From positions 372,001 through 436,000 of the forward strand of contig NZ_JAPEHV010000002.1 in the NCBI RefSeq assembly GCF_028823665.1: a stretch of 64,000 bases of DNA. Reading direction: 5' to 3'. Below are positions 17,806 to 25,726 of this stretch, one piece after another. This DNA comes from Microbacterium sp. C7(2022). GTDB taxonomy: Bacteria; Actinomycetota; Actinomycetes; Actinomycetales; Microbacteriaceae. The position numbers and the translations under genes are program-made. The notes under the pieces are model-generated. The model was not told the DNA's origin. It was given only the letters and a program-made list of their open reading frames with translations, and made no database searches. Every line of letters begins with the position of its first letter. Positions within the stretch are counted from its first letter, which is position 1.

Positions 17806-19263
17806 TCAGCCCACCGAACGCAGTGCTTCGGCCGGACTGAGTCGTGCCGCTCGCCACCCGCCGAATACGCCGGCGAGCGCACCGCCTGCGACGGCGATTC
17901 CTATGGCCAGCACAATCACGGCCGGAGTGAACGGCGCGCTGAGCACGATGTCGGAGCTGCTCTCGGCGAGAGCCTGACCGAAAGCCCCTCCCCCGGGACC
18001 TGACTGTCCGCCCGGCCCTGCGGGCATCTCACTCGCCGTCTGGGCGACCGAGATCGTGGGAGCCAGTGCGTTGATGAGGACGATGCCCACAACGCCCAGA
18101 AGCAGACCGAGCGCGCCACCGATCAGGCCCTGTGCTGCGGACTCGCCGGCGACCTGTCCGACCACGCGCGAATTCGACCAGCCGATGGCCTTGAGCGTGC
18201 CGAATTCGCGAGTACGGCGTGACACACCCGAGATAGTGAACAGCACCGCCAGCACCAGCGCTACGGCGAGGACGATGATCGACAGCCACGTGCCCAGGTT
18301 GGTGATGAGGGCGGATGCCGAAGACAGCGATCCGGACACGGTCGAGGCGAGATCCGACTGCGAGCTGACCGTGGCATCCGGCACCTCGTCCTGGATCGCC
18401 TGCTGGACCGTGGCGATCTGGTCAGCGGACTCTGCCTGGACGTAGATAGTCGACACGGCGTCCTCGAGCCCTGCAAGGTTCTGTGCGCTATCGAGAGGAA
18501 GGTAAACGTTGGCCGCGGTGTCGGCTTCGTTCGAGGTGGAACCGACGATGCCGACGACCTCGACAGTGGATCCCCCGACGTCGATCGAGTCGCCGACGGA
18601 GAGCTCCGCGGTCGACGCGTACGTCGCGTCGACGACAGCGACGAGCTGGCCAGCATCGCTTGCATCCAAGAGTCGACCATCAGTGACCTCGACAGCCGAC
18701 AACGGGCCCACGGCCGTCGTGGTCGTGTCCACACCCAAGACGGTGAACGAATCGAGATCGAAGGCACTGCCCCCCGCGCCGTCTGGGCCGCCGGTGGGTG
18801 GGGCCTGCCCCTCGCCCGGTTCCCCCTGTTGCATCTGCGACCGGTCGGGCATCTCGCCGGAGAAGGTGGTGTTCGTCAGTGACAGGGCAGCAGATGTCGC
18901 CGCGACTCCATCTGTGGCGGCCACACTGTCGACGACGCTCGAGCTCAGCGTTCCGCGGAGAAAGTCCGCAGAAAGCCGGGACTGACTGATCGACGTCGTG
19001 CCATCGGTTGTCTCGCCAGCCTCGTCGTCGAACTCAAACCGCGGTCCGCCGCCCTCGCCAGGCTCGGCAGTTGCACCTGTCACCGTCAGGTCGGTACCGA
19101 CCCCGTACACCGACTCGAGTGCCTGGGCTTGGGCATCCTTCACCCCCGCTGACAGGGAATTGACGATGATGACCAGCGCGATGGCGACCGCGAGTCCCGC
19201 AGCCACGATCGCTGTCTGTTTCTTGCGTCCGGCGAGTTCTCGCCGGAGATAGGTGCCGTACAT
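17806..19263 (-). CDS. ABC transporter permease, MacB/FtsX type
   Basis: 485 residues from the ATG at 19263 with AGGAGG 4 nt upstream; the frame is open to 19395 but that extension crosses the operator region. One N-terminal span (QTAIVAAGLAVAIALVIIVNS), a large extracytoplasmic domain rich in Ser, Thr, Asp and Gly, then three spans at the C-terminus with the FtsX signature (FGTLKAIGWSNSRVVGQVAGESAAQGLIGG). Members export peptides, lipoproteins or antimicrobials, or act as mechanotransmitters. It is divergent from a two-component pair that probably controls it. Confidence 0.92.
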   Translation of the reverse strand: MYGTYLRRELAGRKKQTAIVAAGLAVAIALVIIVNSLSAGVKDAQAQALESVYGVGTDLTVTGATAEPGEGGGPRFEFDDEAGETTDGTTSISQSRLSADFLRGTLSSSVVDSVAATDGVAATSAALSLTNTTFSGEMPDRSQMQQGEPGEGQAPPTGGPDGAGGSAFDLDSFTVLGVDTTTTAVGPLSAVEVTDGRLLDASDAGQLVAVVDATYASTAELSVGDSIDVGGSTVEVVGIVGSTSNEADTAANVYLPLDSAQNLAGLEDAVSTIYVQAESADQIATVQQAIQDEVPDATVSSQSDLASTVSGSLSSASALITNLGTWLSIIVLAVALVLAVLFTISGVSRRTREFGTLKAIGWSNSRVVGQVAGESAAQGLIGGALGLLLGVVGIVLINALAPTISVAQTASEMPAGPGGQSGPGGGAFGQALAESSSDIVLSAPFTPAVIVLAIGIAVAGGALAGVFGGWRAARLSPAEALRSVG

Positions 19264-19338
19264 ACTTCCTCCTGATGGGCGTGAATCGCCGTCAGGCAGA
19301 CGGTACGAACTCCGATGATGGGAACGCGAAGAACCGGT

Positions 19339-19428
19339 TATGAGGACCCTATGAATGCTTCTCCTCACGAGGGAAAGCCGATTCACAGGTGCCACATAGA
19401 CAGCACCATAGAAAGTTCATAGAAACTT
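19339..19428. promoter_or_regulatory. CATAG direct-repeat operator between the ABC exporter and the two-component genes
   Basis: On the plus strand CATAGA occurs at 19395, 19407 and 19418, spaced 12 and 11 bp. On the minus strand CATA occurs twice with 11-bp spacing (TATG at 19339 and 19350 on the plus strand). OmpR-family regulators bind direct repeats of about this period, so this is the likely site of the adjacent regulator, with one set facing each gene. The plus-strand set ends 3 bp before the -10 box of the regulator gene, so it covers its -35 region. Confidence 0.55.
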
Positions 19429-19431
19429 GCA

Positions 19432-19437
19432 CAGAAT
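19432..19437 (+). promoter_or_regulatory. -10 box of the response regulator gene, leaderless register
   Basis: CAGAAT ends 7 nt before the ATG at 19444, directly after the CATAG repeats. Confidence 0.45.
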
Positions 19438-19443
19438 GGCCTT

Positions 19444-20172
19444 ATGACCACCCCCGCTGCGTCCCTCACCCGTGCCGATGGCTCACCCCTGCGCGTTCTC
19501 GTCGTCGACGACGAGGCGATGCTGACGGATCTACTATCCATGGCGTTGCGCATGGAGGGATGGGTCGTGAAAACGGCGAGCTCGGGCTTCGAAGCGCTCC
19601 AGGCTGCTCGAGAGTTCGCGCCCGACGCGATGGTGCTCGACATCATGATGCCCGACCTCGATGGCATGTCTGTCCTGCACCGGCTGCGCCAATCCGGCGA
19701 CGATGTGCCCGTGCTCTTTCTCACAGCCAAGGACTCGGTGTCCGACCGTGTCGCGGGCCTGACAGCCGGTGGTGATGACTACGTCACGAAGCCCTTCAGT
19801 CTCGAAGAGGTCGTCGCGCGACTGCGGGGCCTCATGCGGCGGGCCGGCACCGCGCAAATGAGCGGCACCGATCACATTCTTCGGGTTGCAGACCTCACGC
19901 TGGACGAGGACAGCCACGAAGTCACGCGCGGCCAGACCGAGATCGAGCTGACAGCCACCGAGTTTGAACTGCTGCGGTTTCTCATGCGCAATCAGCGACG
20001 GGTGGTCTCGAAGGCACAGATTCTGGATCGCGTGTGGGATTACGACTTCGGCGGCAAGTCCAGCGTCGTAGAGCTGTACATCTCATACCTGCGAAAGAAG
20101 ATCGATCACGGCAACGAGCCCCTCATCCACACCGTGCGCGGCGTCGGATACATGATCAAGGCGCCGCAGTGA
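19444..20172 (+). CDS. OmpR/PhoB-family response regulator
   Basis: 242 residues. Receiver domain at about residues 16-130 with acidic pair VVDDEAML, phosphoacceptor Asp66 in MVLDIMMPDLDG, switch Thr in LFLTAKD and Lys in YVTKPFS. A winged-helix DNA-binding domain follows (residues about 140-238; ELTATEFELLRFLMRNQRRV, RGVGYMIK). It overlaps the sensor kinase gene by one base, and is divergent from the ABC exporter with a shared repeat operator. Family and pairing are secure; the signal is unknown. Confidence 0.96.
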   Translation: MTTPAASLTRADGSPLRVLVVDDEAMLTDLLSMALRMEGWVVKTASSGFEALQAAREFAPDAMVLDIMMPDLDGMSVLHRLRQSGDDVPVLFLTAKDSVSDRVAGLTAGGDDYVTKPFSLEEVVARLRGLMRRAGTAQMSGTDHILRVADLTLDEDSHEVTRGQTEIELTATEFELLRFLMRNQRRVVSKAQILDRVWDYDFGGKSSVVELYISYLRKKIDHGNEPLIHTVRGVGYMIKAPQ

Positions 20173-21719
20173 TGGCACGCGCGTCGGCGGAGGCTGTTGC
20201 CAACCCGCCCGAGACGCGAGGGCGGCCGCCGTGGACGCTACAGCGGCGCTTGATCGTCACAATTGTCTCGATCGTTTCGATGATCCTGGTGTTCGTCGCA
20301 ATCACGATGAGCGCGATTCTCGGGCAAGTGCTCGAGGGGCGGCTGAACAGCCAGCTCGATGCGACGACGCAACAGACCGCCAGCCGAATTCAGCCCATGC
20401 TGTTCACCGGCCAGTCGGCAGCCGAGATCCTGACCCAGATGCCCTCGCAGCCCGGACTCCTGCTGGCGGTCGAGACACCCGTCGGCGGGGCCTCTGCGGC
20501 AGTGATGGACGCCGATGGCGTGGTCGTCTCGCTGAACGATGAGCAGATCGACGAGCTGGTGGAAGGTCTCCGCGGCGACGGACCGCTCGTCATCGACATC
20601 GAAGGTCTCGACACGTACCGAGTCAAGGGCGTACCGGTCGGCCAATCTGTGGTGTTGGTCGGCCTTTCACGGTCGGACGTGACCGCGACGATGGGACAGA
20701 TGCTCATCACGATCGGGCTGCTCACGGCCGGCGGGTTGATCCTGCTCGCTGCCGCCACGGCCTGGACGATTCGCGCGGGCCTTGCTCCCTTGCGCTCAGT
20801 GGCCGACACCGCAGAGCGTGTGGCTACGCTCCCCCTCGATCAGGGCGAAGTTCGCATCACCGAACGTGTGCCCAGCGAGCAGTCCGACCCCCGCACCGAG
20901 ATCGGGCGCGTCGGTGCATCCCTCAACGTCCTCCTCGACCATGTGGATGACTCGCTGACCGCGCGCCAGCAGAACGAAGAGCGGATGCGACGATTCGTCG
21001 CCGATGCCAGTCACGAGTTGCGGACGCCGCTCGCGTCGATTCGCGGGTACTCCGAACTGTCGTTGCGCGCGCTCACGCATCCGCAGCCGGCCGACCCTTC
21101 GTGGGCAACGGAAACGACCATGCAATCACTCGATCGCATTCAGGCACAGTCTCTGCGGATGACGGCGCTCGTCGAAGATCTTCTGCTTCTCGCGCGTCTC
21201 GACGAAGGCCAAGAGCTCGTAAACGGCTCTGTCGATCTCACGCGACTCGCCCTCGAAGCCGTCGGTGATGCACGCCCAGCGGGGCCGGACCACACGTGGC
21301 ATGTCGACGTGCCCGACGAACCCGTCTCCATCACCGGCGACGCAGCGCGGCTCCATCAGGTTGTGGCGAACCTGCTCGCGAACGCGCGCACCCACACGCC
21401 CGCTGGCACCACCGTGACGCTCAGCGTCGAGAGCGACGAGAAGGGCGCAACCCTGCGCGTGCACGATGACGGGCCCGGCGTTGATCCGTCGCTTCGCGAT
21501 GAGCTGTTCGAGCGATTTGCCCGCGCAGACCGATCACGCGCTCGCCAAACCGGTGGGACGGGCCTCGGGCTGTCGATCGTGCGAGCCATCGTGGATGCGC
21601 ATCACGGGCGCATCCACGTGGACAGCCGCCCCGGCGACACGACCTTCGAAGTCACGCTGCCCGCACAACCGCCGCGCACCGAGGGCGACGGTCCCCGCGC
21701 CGAGGACAGCACTCAGTAG
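20172..21719 (+). CDS. sensor histidine kinase
   Basis: 515 residues from the ATG that overlaps the regulator stop (TGATG). TM1 at about 27-50, an extracytoplasmic sensor region to about 174, TM2 at about 176-200, HAMP (about 201-262), then the H-box FVADASHELRTPLASIRGYS with His281. The ATPase domain has the N-box HQVVANLLANARTH, G1 DDGPGVD, F-box LFERF and G2 GGTGLGLSIV. It should phosphorylate the upstream regulator. Its stop overlaps the end of the convergent RnfD-like gene by 7 bp. Confidence 0.96.
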   Translation: MARASAEAVANPPETRGRPPWTLQRRLIVTIVSIVSMILVFVAITMSAILGQVLEGRLNSQLDATTQQTASRIQPMLFTGQSAAEILTQMPSQPGLLLAVETPVGGASAAVMDADGVVVSLNDEQIDELVEGLRGDGPLVIDIEGLDTYRVKGVPVGQSVVLVGLSRSDVTATMGQMLITIGLLTAGGLILLAAATAWTIRAGLAPLRSVADTAERVATLPLDQGEVRITERVPSEQSDPRTEIGRVGASLNVLLDHVDDSLTARQQNEERMRRFVADASHELRTPLASIRGYSELSLRALTHPQPADPSWATETTMQSLDRIQAQSLRMTALVEDLLLLARLDEGQELVNGSVDLTRLALEAVGDARPAGPDHTWHVDVPDEPVSITGDAARLHQVVANLLANARTHTPAGTTVTLSVESDEKGATLRVHDDGPGVDPSLRDELFERFARADRSRARQTGGTGLGLSIVRAIVDAHHGRIHVDSRPGDTTFEVTLPAQPPRTEGDGPRAEDSTQ

Positions 21720-23266
21720 CCGCTGAACGCGTCGGTCGTGATCGACGCTGCGCGCTCGAGTGCGGGCGCGAGGTCGGCGATCAATCCCGGCGGCCCCGAC
21801 GCGTATGCGTGACGGCGCGCGATGTCGGGAACAACCCGCAGCAGCCCCTCGGCGTCCAGCCGCACCCCGTCGGCCCACGTCCATTGCGGCGTGAGGCCGG
21901 CGGGTTCGTCGCGCGTGAAAACGACGACACGAACGCCCGCAGCCTCGATCTCGTCTCGAAACGCCAGTTCTGCCGCTTCCGATGCCACATAGACGAGCAC
22001 GATGTCCCGCTCGTCTCCACTGCGCCGAAGGTGGTTCAGTTGCGATACGAAAGGCGTCACGCCGATGCCTGCCGCGACAAGCAAAATGGGGGCATCCCGG
22101 TGGCCCGGCAGCACAAAGTCGCCCCACACCCCGGTCACCGGCAGAGCCGTCCCCGGTTCGACCTGGGCGAGGGCACGCTTGTACGAACTCTGCGATCCCT
22201 CTTTGAATGCGACGCGCACGGCCGGCAACTCCTCGGGCGAAGAGACGATCGAAAACTCCCGTCGCGTACCGCGAGCATCGGGATGCCGGTGCGGAACTTC
22301 GAGTTCAAGGTACTGCCCCGCGGTGAACCGGAACTCGTGCCGCGCACGAAAAGTCACCTGGGTCACGGTGGGCGTGAGGCGCGCGCGCGAATCCAAGGTC
22401 AGTGTCACGGCCGTGCGCACGGCCAGCGCAAATGCGACGGCGTTGCCCACCAGGAGGGCGCGCTCTTGTCCGAGCGAGATCGCCCCGACGTCGATTGGCC
22501 AGCCCGCGAGAACGCCGACGACCGCGGCAACCACGAGTTGCTGCCAGCGTCGAGGCGGCAGCGTCAGCGGCTCGGAGAGCATGAACGCTCCCAGGAACAG
22601 GAACGGCGACGACCAGAGCATCGCGGGAATGATCGTGCCGAGCTCGACGTCGAGTCCGGCCGCCTGATACTGCAGCACCGTTCTCACAGTCGCCACGACC
22701 ACCGCGATGGCGAGGAACAGCGATACCACTCGTATCTTCTCCGTGCGCCACAACACGGCAAGTCCGAACGCGATGACAGGGACGGCGAGGGCTGGCGTGC
22801 CCACCCACCACGAGGTGGCACCCAGAGCTGGCCACAAGATGGAGAGCAACGTCAGCACGGTCGCCCCGACCGCCGCCGGGTTGAAGATGTGGCGACCGCG
22901 CCAGGCCAAGAGATACTTCGAAGCGGATGCCGCCACCGCAGCGATCGCGATACCCACCAGCGCGACAACATCGAGAGTCGGGCGCAGGATGAACAGCAGA
23001 ATGTGGGCGGTGATGAGCGACGACTCGATGCGCCACGGCAAGCCGAGAAGACGCTGAGACGCGGCATCCACCCCCGCGCACACGGCGCACAGCACCGCCA
23101 AAGTCACAACCAGTTCGAGCGGTTCAGGTACGACCAAACCCGCGAACGAGAGCAGGAAGGCGATCACTGCAAGAGAGGCGAGAAGTGTGTAGACCAGGCG
23201 GTACATCGACACTCGGCCGAGCAGTCCGAACACGCGCGACCAGAGTGCTGTCAGTGTGCTCAGCAT
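21713..23266 (-). CDS. RnfD/NqrB-like membrane domain fused to a ferredoxin-NADP reductase-type flavoprotein domain
   Basis: 517 residues. The first 290 or so hold eight to ten hydrophobic segments, including HIFNPAAVGATVLTLLSILW, which resembles the FNPA motif of RnfD/NqrB. The remainder is a reductase domain: flavin site RREFSIVSS, NAD(P)H-binding LLVAAGIGVTPFVSQL, and YASGPPGLI near the end. No 2Fe-2S cysteines are present. It would pass electrons from cytoplasmic NAD(P)H into or across the membrane. The genes upstream encode ApbE and an FMN-binding lipoprotein, natural partners for an extracytoplasmic flavin acceptor. GGAGA lies 8 nt before the ATG. Confidence 0.85.
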   Translation of the reverse strand: MLSTLTALWSRVFGLLGRVSMYRLVYTLLASLAVIAFLLSFAGLVVPEPLELVVTLAVLCAVCAGVDAASQRLLGLPWRIESSLITAHILLFILRPTLDVVALVGIAIAAVAASASKYLLAWRGRHIFNPAAVGATVLTLLSILWPALGATSWWVGTPALAVPVIAFGLAVLWRTEKIRVVSLFLAIAVVVATVRTVLQYQAAGLDVELGTIIPAMLWSSPFLFLGAFMLSEPLTLPPRRWQQLVVAAVVGVLAGWPIDVGAISLGQERALLVGNAVAFALAVRTAVTLTLDSRARLTPTVTQVTFRARHEFRFTAGQYLELEVPHRHPDARGTRREFSIVSSPEELPAVRVAFKEGSQSSYKRALAQVEPGTALPVTGVWGDFVLPGHRDAPILLVAAGIGVTPFVSQLNHLRRSGDERDIVLVYVASEAAELAFRDEIEAAGVRVVVFTRDEPAGLTPQWTWADGVRLDAEGLLRVVPDIARRHAYASGPPGLIADLAPALERAASITTDAFSGY

Positions 23267-23368
23267 CAGATGTTTCTCCGCACGCTCATCGACGCAAGCG
23301 GTCGAGAAGATCCGAGGGTCGAGGCATGCGTGTGGGTCACCCTCCCACGCTAGCGCTGGATGAATGCG

Positions 23369-24241
23369 TCAGGCCCGAATGAAGAGTTCGGCATCACACC
23401 CGGGCGACCACTGAAGACGCCCGTCCGTCAGCATCCTCACCCACGAAATCCCCCACTCGTGGGCGAGTGCCGGCCCGCCGTCGAAGAACAGCGCCGTCGC
23501 GGCCCCGTCCGCGTGCATCGCGTCGCGGCCCATCGCCCATGTAGCTGCCACTTTATCCACCGGCTCACCCGTGCGTGCATCAAGAACGTGATGCAAGCCG
23601 TGACCCCACGCGCGGCGGTTCACCGCGGACGCGCACAGCGCGGCATCCGCTACCGTCCACACTCCGATCGCGCGCCCGGCGTCATACGGATGCTCGAGAG
23701 CGATGCGCTCGGCGCACCCACGAACGCGCACGTCGCCACTGGCGTCGACAGTGACCGCGCCCGGATGCCGCGCAAGCGCAGCACTGACGAGATCAACCAG
23801 GCGACCCTTGCCGAGGGCGCCCACGTCGACGCTCACGGGCTGAGTCGCTCGAAGCACTCCGTCGCACCACGACAGCAGATTGCCCCAATCATGCGGTGCC
23901 GGTATTGCTCCCCTGTCGACAAAGGACAGCACCGCGTCGTACCCGCGGCGAGCGATACTCTCACCGACGAGCGGATTCACCGCCCCGTTCGTCGCGGCCG
24001 ACAGCGCTGTGTAAGCCGTGAACATCGCGTCGACGTCCTCCCCGGCACGCAACTGCCCGGCGGCGCGCGAGAGAGCCGAGACGACCGAGTCGTCGCGGAA
24101 GCGAGACCACGTCAGGTCGAAGTCGTCGATGAGCGCCAGGATGTGCGCGCGGTTACTGTCAGAGACCCGAACATCACTGTCGATCGTCCAGCGGGTTCCG
24201 ATCGCGTCGAAGACCCATGTGTTCTCAGCTCGAGTTACCAG
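23369..24241 (-). CDS. apbE: ApbE-family FAD:protein FMN transferase, start codon problematic
   Basis: Attaches FMN through a phosphoester to Thr or Ser of target proteins. Signatures: WVFDAIGTRWTI at the N-terminus, FTAYTALSAATNGAVNPLVG, SVDVGALGKGRLVDLV, VTVDASGDVRVRG, and HHVLDARTGEPVD with RDAMHADGAATALFF. The conserved N-terminus begins at about 24217, yet back to the in-frame stop there is no ATG, GTG or TTG; only a CTG at 24241 is available. A well-placed GTG at 24255, overlapping the upstream stop as GTGA, is in another frame and ends after six codons. Either a CTG start or a 1-base frameshift (real or sequencing error) is implied. The first in-frame ATG, 24052, would remove conserved sequence. 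The coordinates given assume the CTG. Confidence 0.8.
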   Translation of the reverse strand: MVTRAENTWVFDAIGTRWTIDSDVRVSDSNRAHILALIDDFDLTWSRFRDDSVVSALSRAAGQLRAGEDVDAMFTAYTALSAATNGAVNPLVGESIARRGYDAVLSFVDRGAIPAPHDWGNLLSWCDGVLRATQPVSVDVGALGKGRLVDLVSAALARHPGAVTVDASGDVRVRGCAERIALEHPYDAGRAIGVWTVADAALCASAVNRRAWGHGLHHVLDARTGEPVDKVAATWAMGRDAMHADGAATALFFDGGPALAHEWGISWVRMLTDGRLQWSPGCDAELFIRA

Positions 24242-24251
24242 ACCTCTGCGC

Positions 24252-24692
24252 TCACTGCGCCGCGTCGGACTTGATGGCCTCGATCGCCTGGTTGAAGCCC
24301 GCGCTGGTCAGGGATGAACCGGCGACCCGACTCACCGAGAGTTCGTCGATGTCTTGCCCGACCACGACGTCGGCGATCCCGCCGATGAACTCCGCCTGGT
24401 ACTGCTCGGACTCGCGCTTCTGCGGGTCCCCCGTGACAGCGACGTCGGTGACCACGTCGTCGACGAGCGTCACCGTCACCTCGATCGTCTCGACGGATTC
24501 GGGTGTCGCGTACGAGCCCTCCGCCGTGTACGTGCCGTCAACGTACGAACCGCTCCCCGAGCTCGTCGAATCCGACGTGCTCGACCCTGTGTCCGTCCCC
24601 ACCGACTCGGTTGAACTGTCGGTGGCCCCGCACCCCGCGAGCACGGCAACTCCCGCAATGGCAGCGAACGCCGCGGCAGTCCGCGCGGTCAC
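24252..24692 (-). CDS. FMN-binding domain lipoprotein
   Basis: 146 residues. The start is a GTG at 24692 that overlaps the prs stop as GTGA. Signal peptide with lipobox LAGC, lipidated Cys21, then a Ser/Thr/Gly linker to about residue 50 and an FMN_bind domain (YVDGTYTAEGSYATPE; VEVTVTLVDDVVTDVAV-like strands). The site where ApbE normally flavinylates an SGAT-type Thr reads VAGSSLTSAGF (residues 123-133), so Ser127 would be the acceptor and the usual upstream Asp is missing. Followed directly by apbE and the RnfD-like gene. Confidence 0.85.
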   Translation of the reverse strand: MTARTAAAFAAIAGVAVLAGCGATDSSTESVGTDTGSSTSDSTSSGSGSYVDGTYTAEGSYATPESVETIEVTVTLVDDVVTDVAVTGDPQKRESEQYQAEFIGGIADVVVGQDIDELSVSRVAGSSLTSAGFNQAIEAIKSDAAQ

Positions 24693-25726
24693 GCGGCCCC
24701 GTCGAACATGCTGGTGACCGAGCCATCTTGGAAGACCTCTTCGATGGCGCGTGCGAGAAGGGGTGCGATCGGCAGGATCGTCAGCGCCGGGAAGCGCTTC
24801 TCGTCGGGAATCGGCACGCTGTCGGTCACGACGACCTCGTCGATCGCCTCGCTCTGCAAACGCTCGGCAGCCGGGTGGCTGAAGATCGCGTGGGTGGCGG
24901 CGACGATGACCCGCTTGGCGCCGTTCTTCTTGAGCGCTTCGGCCGCCTTCACAATCGTTCCGCCCGTGTCGATCATGTCGTCGACGAGCAGACATACACG
25001 ACCGTCGACGTCACCGACGATCTCGTTGACGGTGATCTGGTTGGCCACGTTCGGGTCGCGCCGCTTGTGGATGATCGCCAGCGGTGCTCCGAGGCTGTCC
25101 GACCAGGTGTCGGCCACTCGGACGCGACCGGTGTCGGGCGACACCACGGTGAGAGCCGCCCGGTCGTCCGCGCTGAGCGTGCGCTGGAAGTACTCCAACA
25201 GCACGGGCTTGGCAAAAAGGTGGTCCACGGGGCCGTCGAAGAATCCCTGGATCTGCGCAGCGTGCAGATCGACGCTCATGACCCGGTCTGCACCGGCGGT
25301 CTTCAGCAGATCAGCAACCAGGCGGGCGCTGATCGGCTCACGACCACGGCCCTTCTTGTCCTGCCGGGAATACGGGTAGTAGGGCGCCACGACCGTGATT
25401 CGCTTCGCCGACGCGCGCTTGGCGGCATCGAGCATGATCAGTGTCTCCATGAGCCACTCGTTGACGGGGGGCCCGAAGCTCTGGATCAGAAACAGGTCGC
25501 ACCCGCGGATCGAAACCTCGAAGCGCGTCAGAATCTCGCCCGACGCGAAGGTGCGGTATTCCGTGGGGACGAGTTCGGTGCCGAGCGCGTTCGCTACCTC
25601 AGAAGCGAGCTCAGGGTGCGAGCTTCCGCGTGCGACAACGAGCCGCTTCTTCGTCTTGGCCTCGAGGCCAGGAGCGATGTCGTTGTCGCGATCGAGGTCA
25701 ACGGTCTTCTTCTTCTTGCGCGCCAT
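24689..25726 (-). CDS. prs: ribose-phosphate pyrophosphokinase
   Basis: 345 residues. Makes PRPP from ribose 5-phosphate and ATP for purine, pyrimidine, histidine and tryptophan synthesis. Signatures: VVARGSSHPELASEVANALG, the ATP-binding VVAPYYPYSRQDKKGRGREPI, MSVDLHAAQIQGFFDGPVDHL, and the PRPP loop CLLVDDMIDTGGTI. The N-terminus has about ten extra Lys-rich residues. The ATG at 25726 lies 29 bp inside the end of glmU, the conserved actinobacterial glmU-prs pair. Its stop overlaps the start of the lipoprotein gene. Confidence 0.97.
   Translation of the reverse strand: MARKKKKTVDLDRDNDIAPGLEAKTKKRLVVARGSSHPELASEVANALGTELVPTEYRTFASGEILTRFEVSIRGCDLFLIQSFGPPVNEWLMETLIMLDAAKRASAKRITVVAPYYPYSRQDKKGRGREPISARLVADLLKTAGADRVMSVDLHAAQIQGFFDGPVDHLFAKPVLLEYFQRTLSADDRAALTVVSPDTGRVRVADTWSDSLGAPLAIIHKRRDPNVANQITVNEIVGDVDGRVCLLVDDMIDTGGTIVKAAEALKKNGAKRVIVAATHAIFSHPAAERLQSEAIDEVVVTDSVPIPDEKRFPALTILPIAPLLARAIEEVFQDGSVTSMFDGAA

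Noticed and set aside
21809..23353. 514-residue plus-strand open frame opposite the RnfD-like gene
   Set aside because: No recognisable motif, and rich in Arg, His and Gln as expected of a reversed membrane-protein gene.
24053..24241. Starting apbE at the first in-frame ATG (24052)
   Set aside because: It would remove the conserved WVFDAIGTRW segment and about 60 further residues typical of ApbE.
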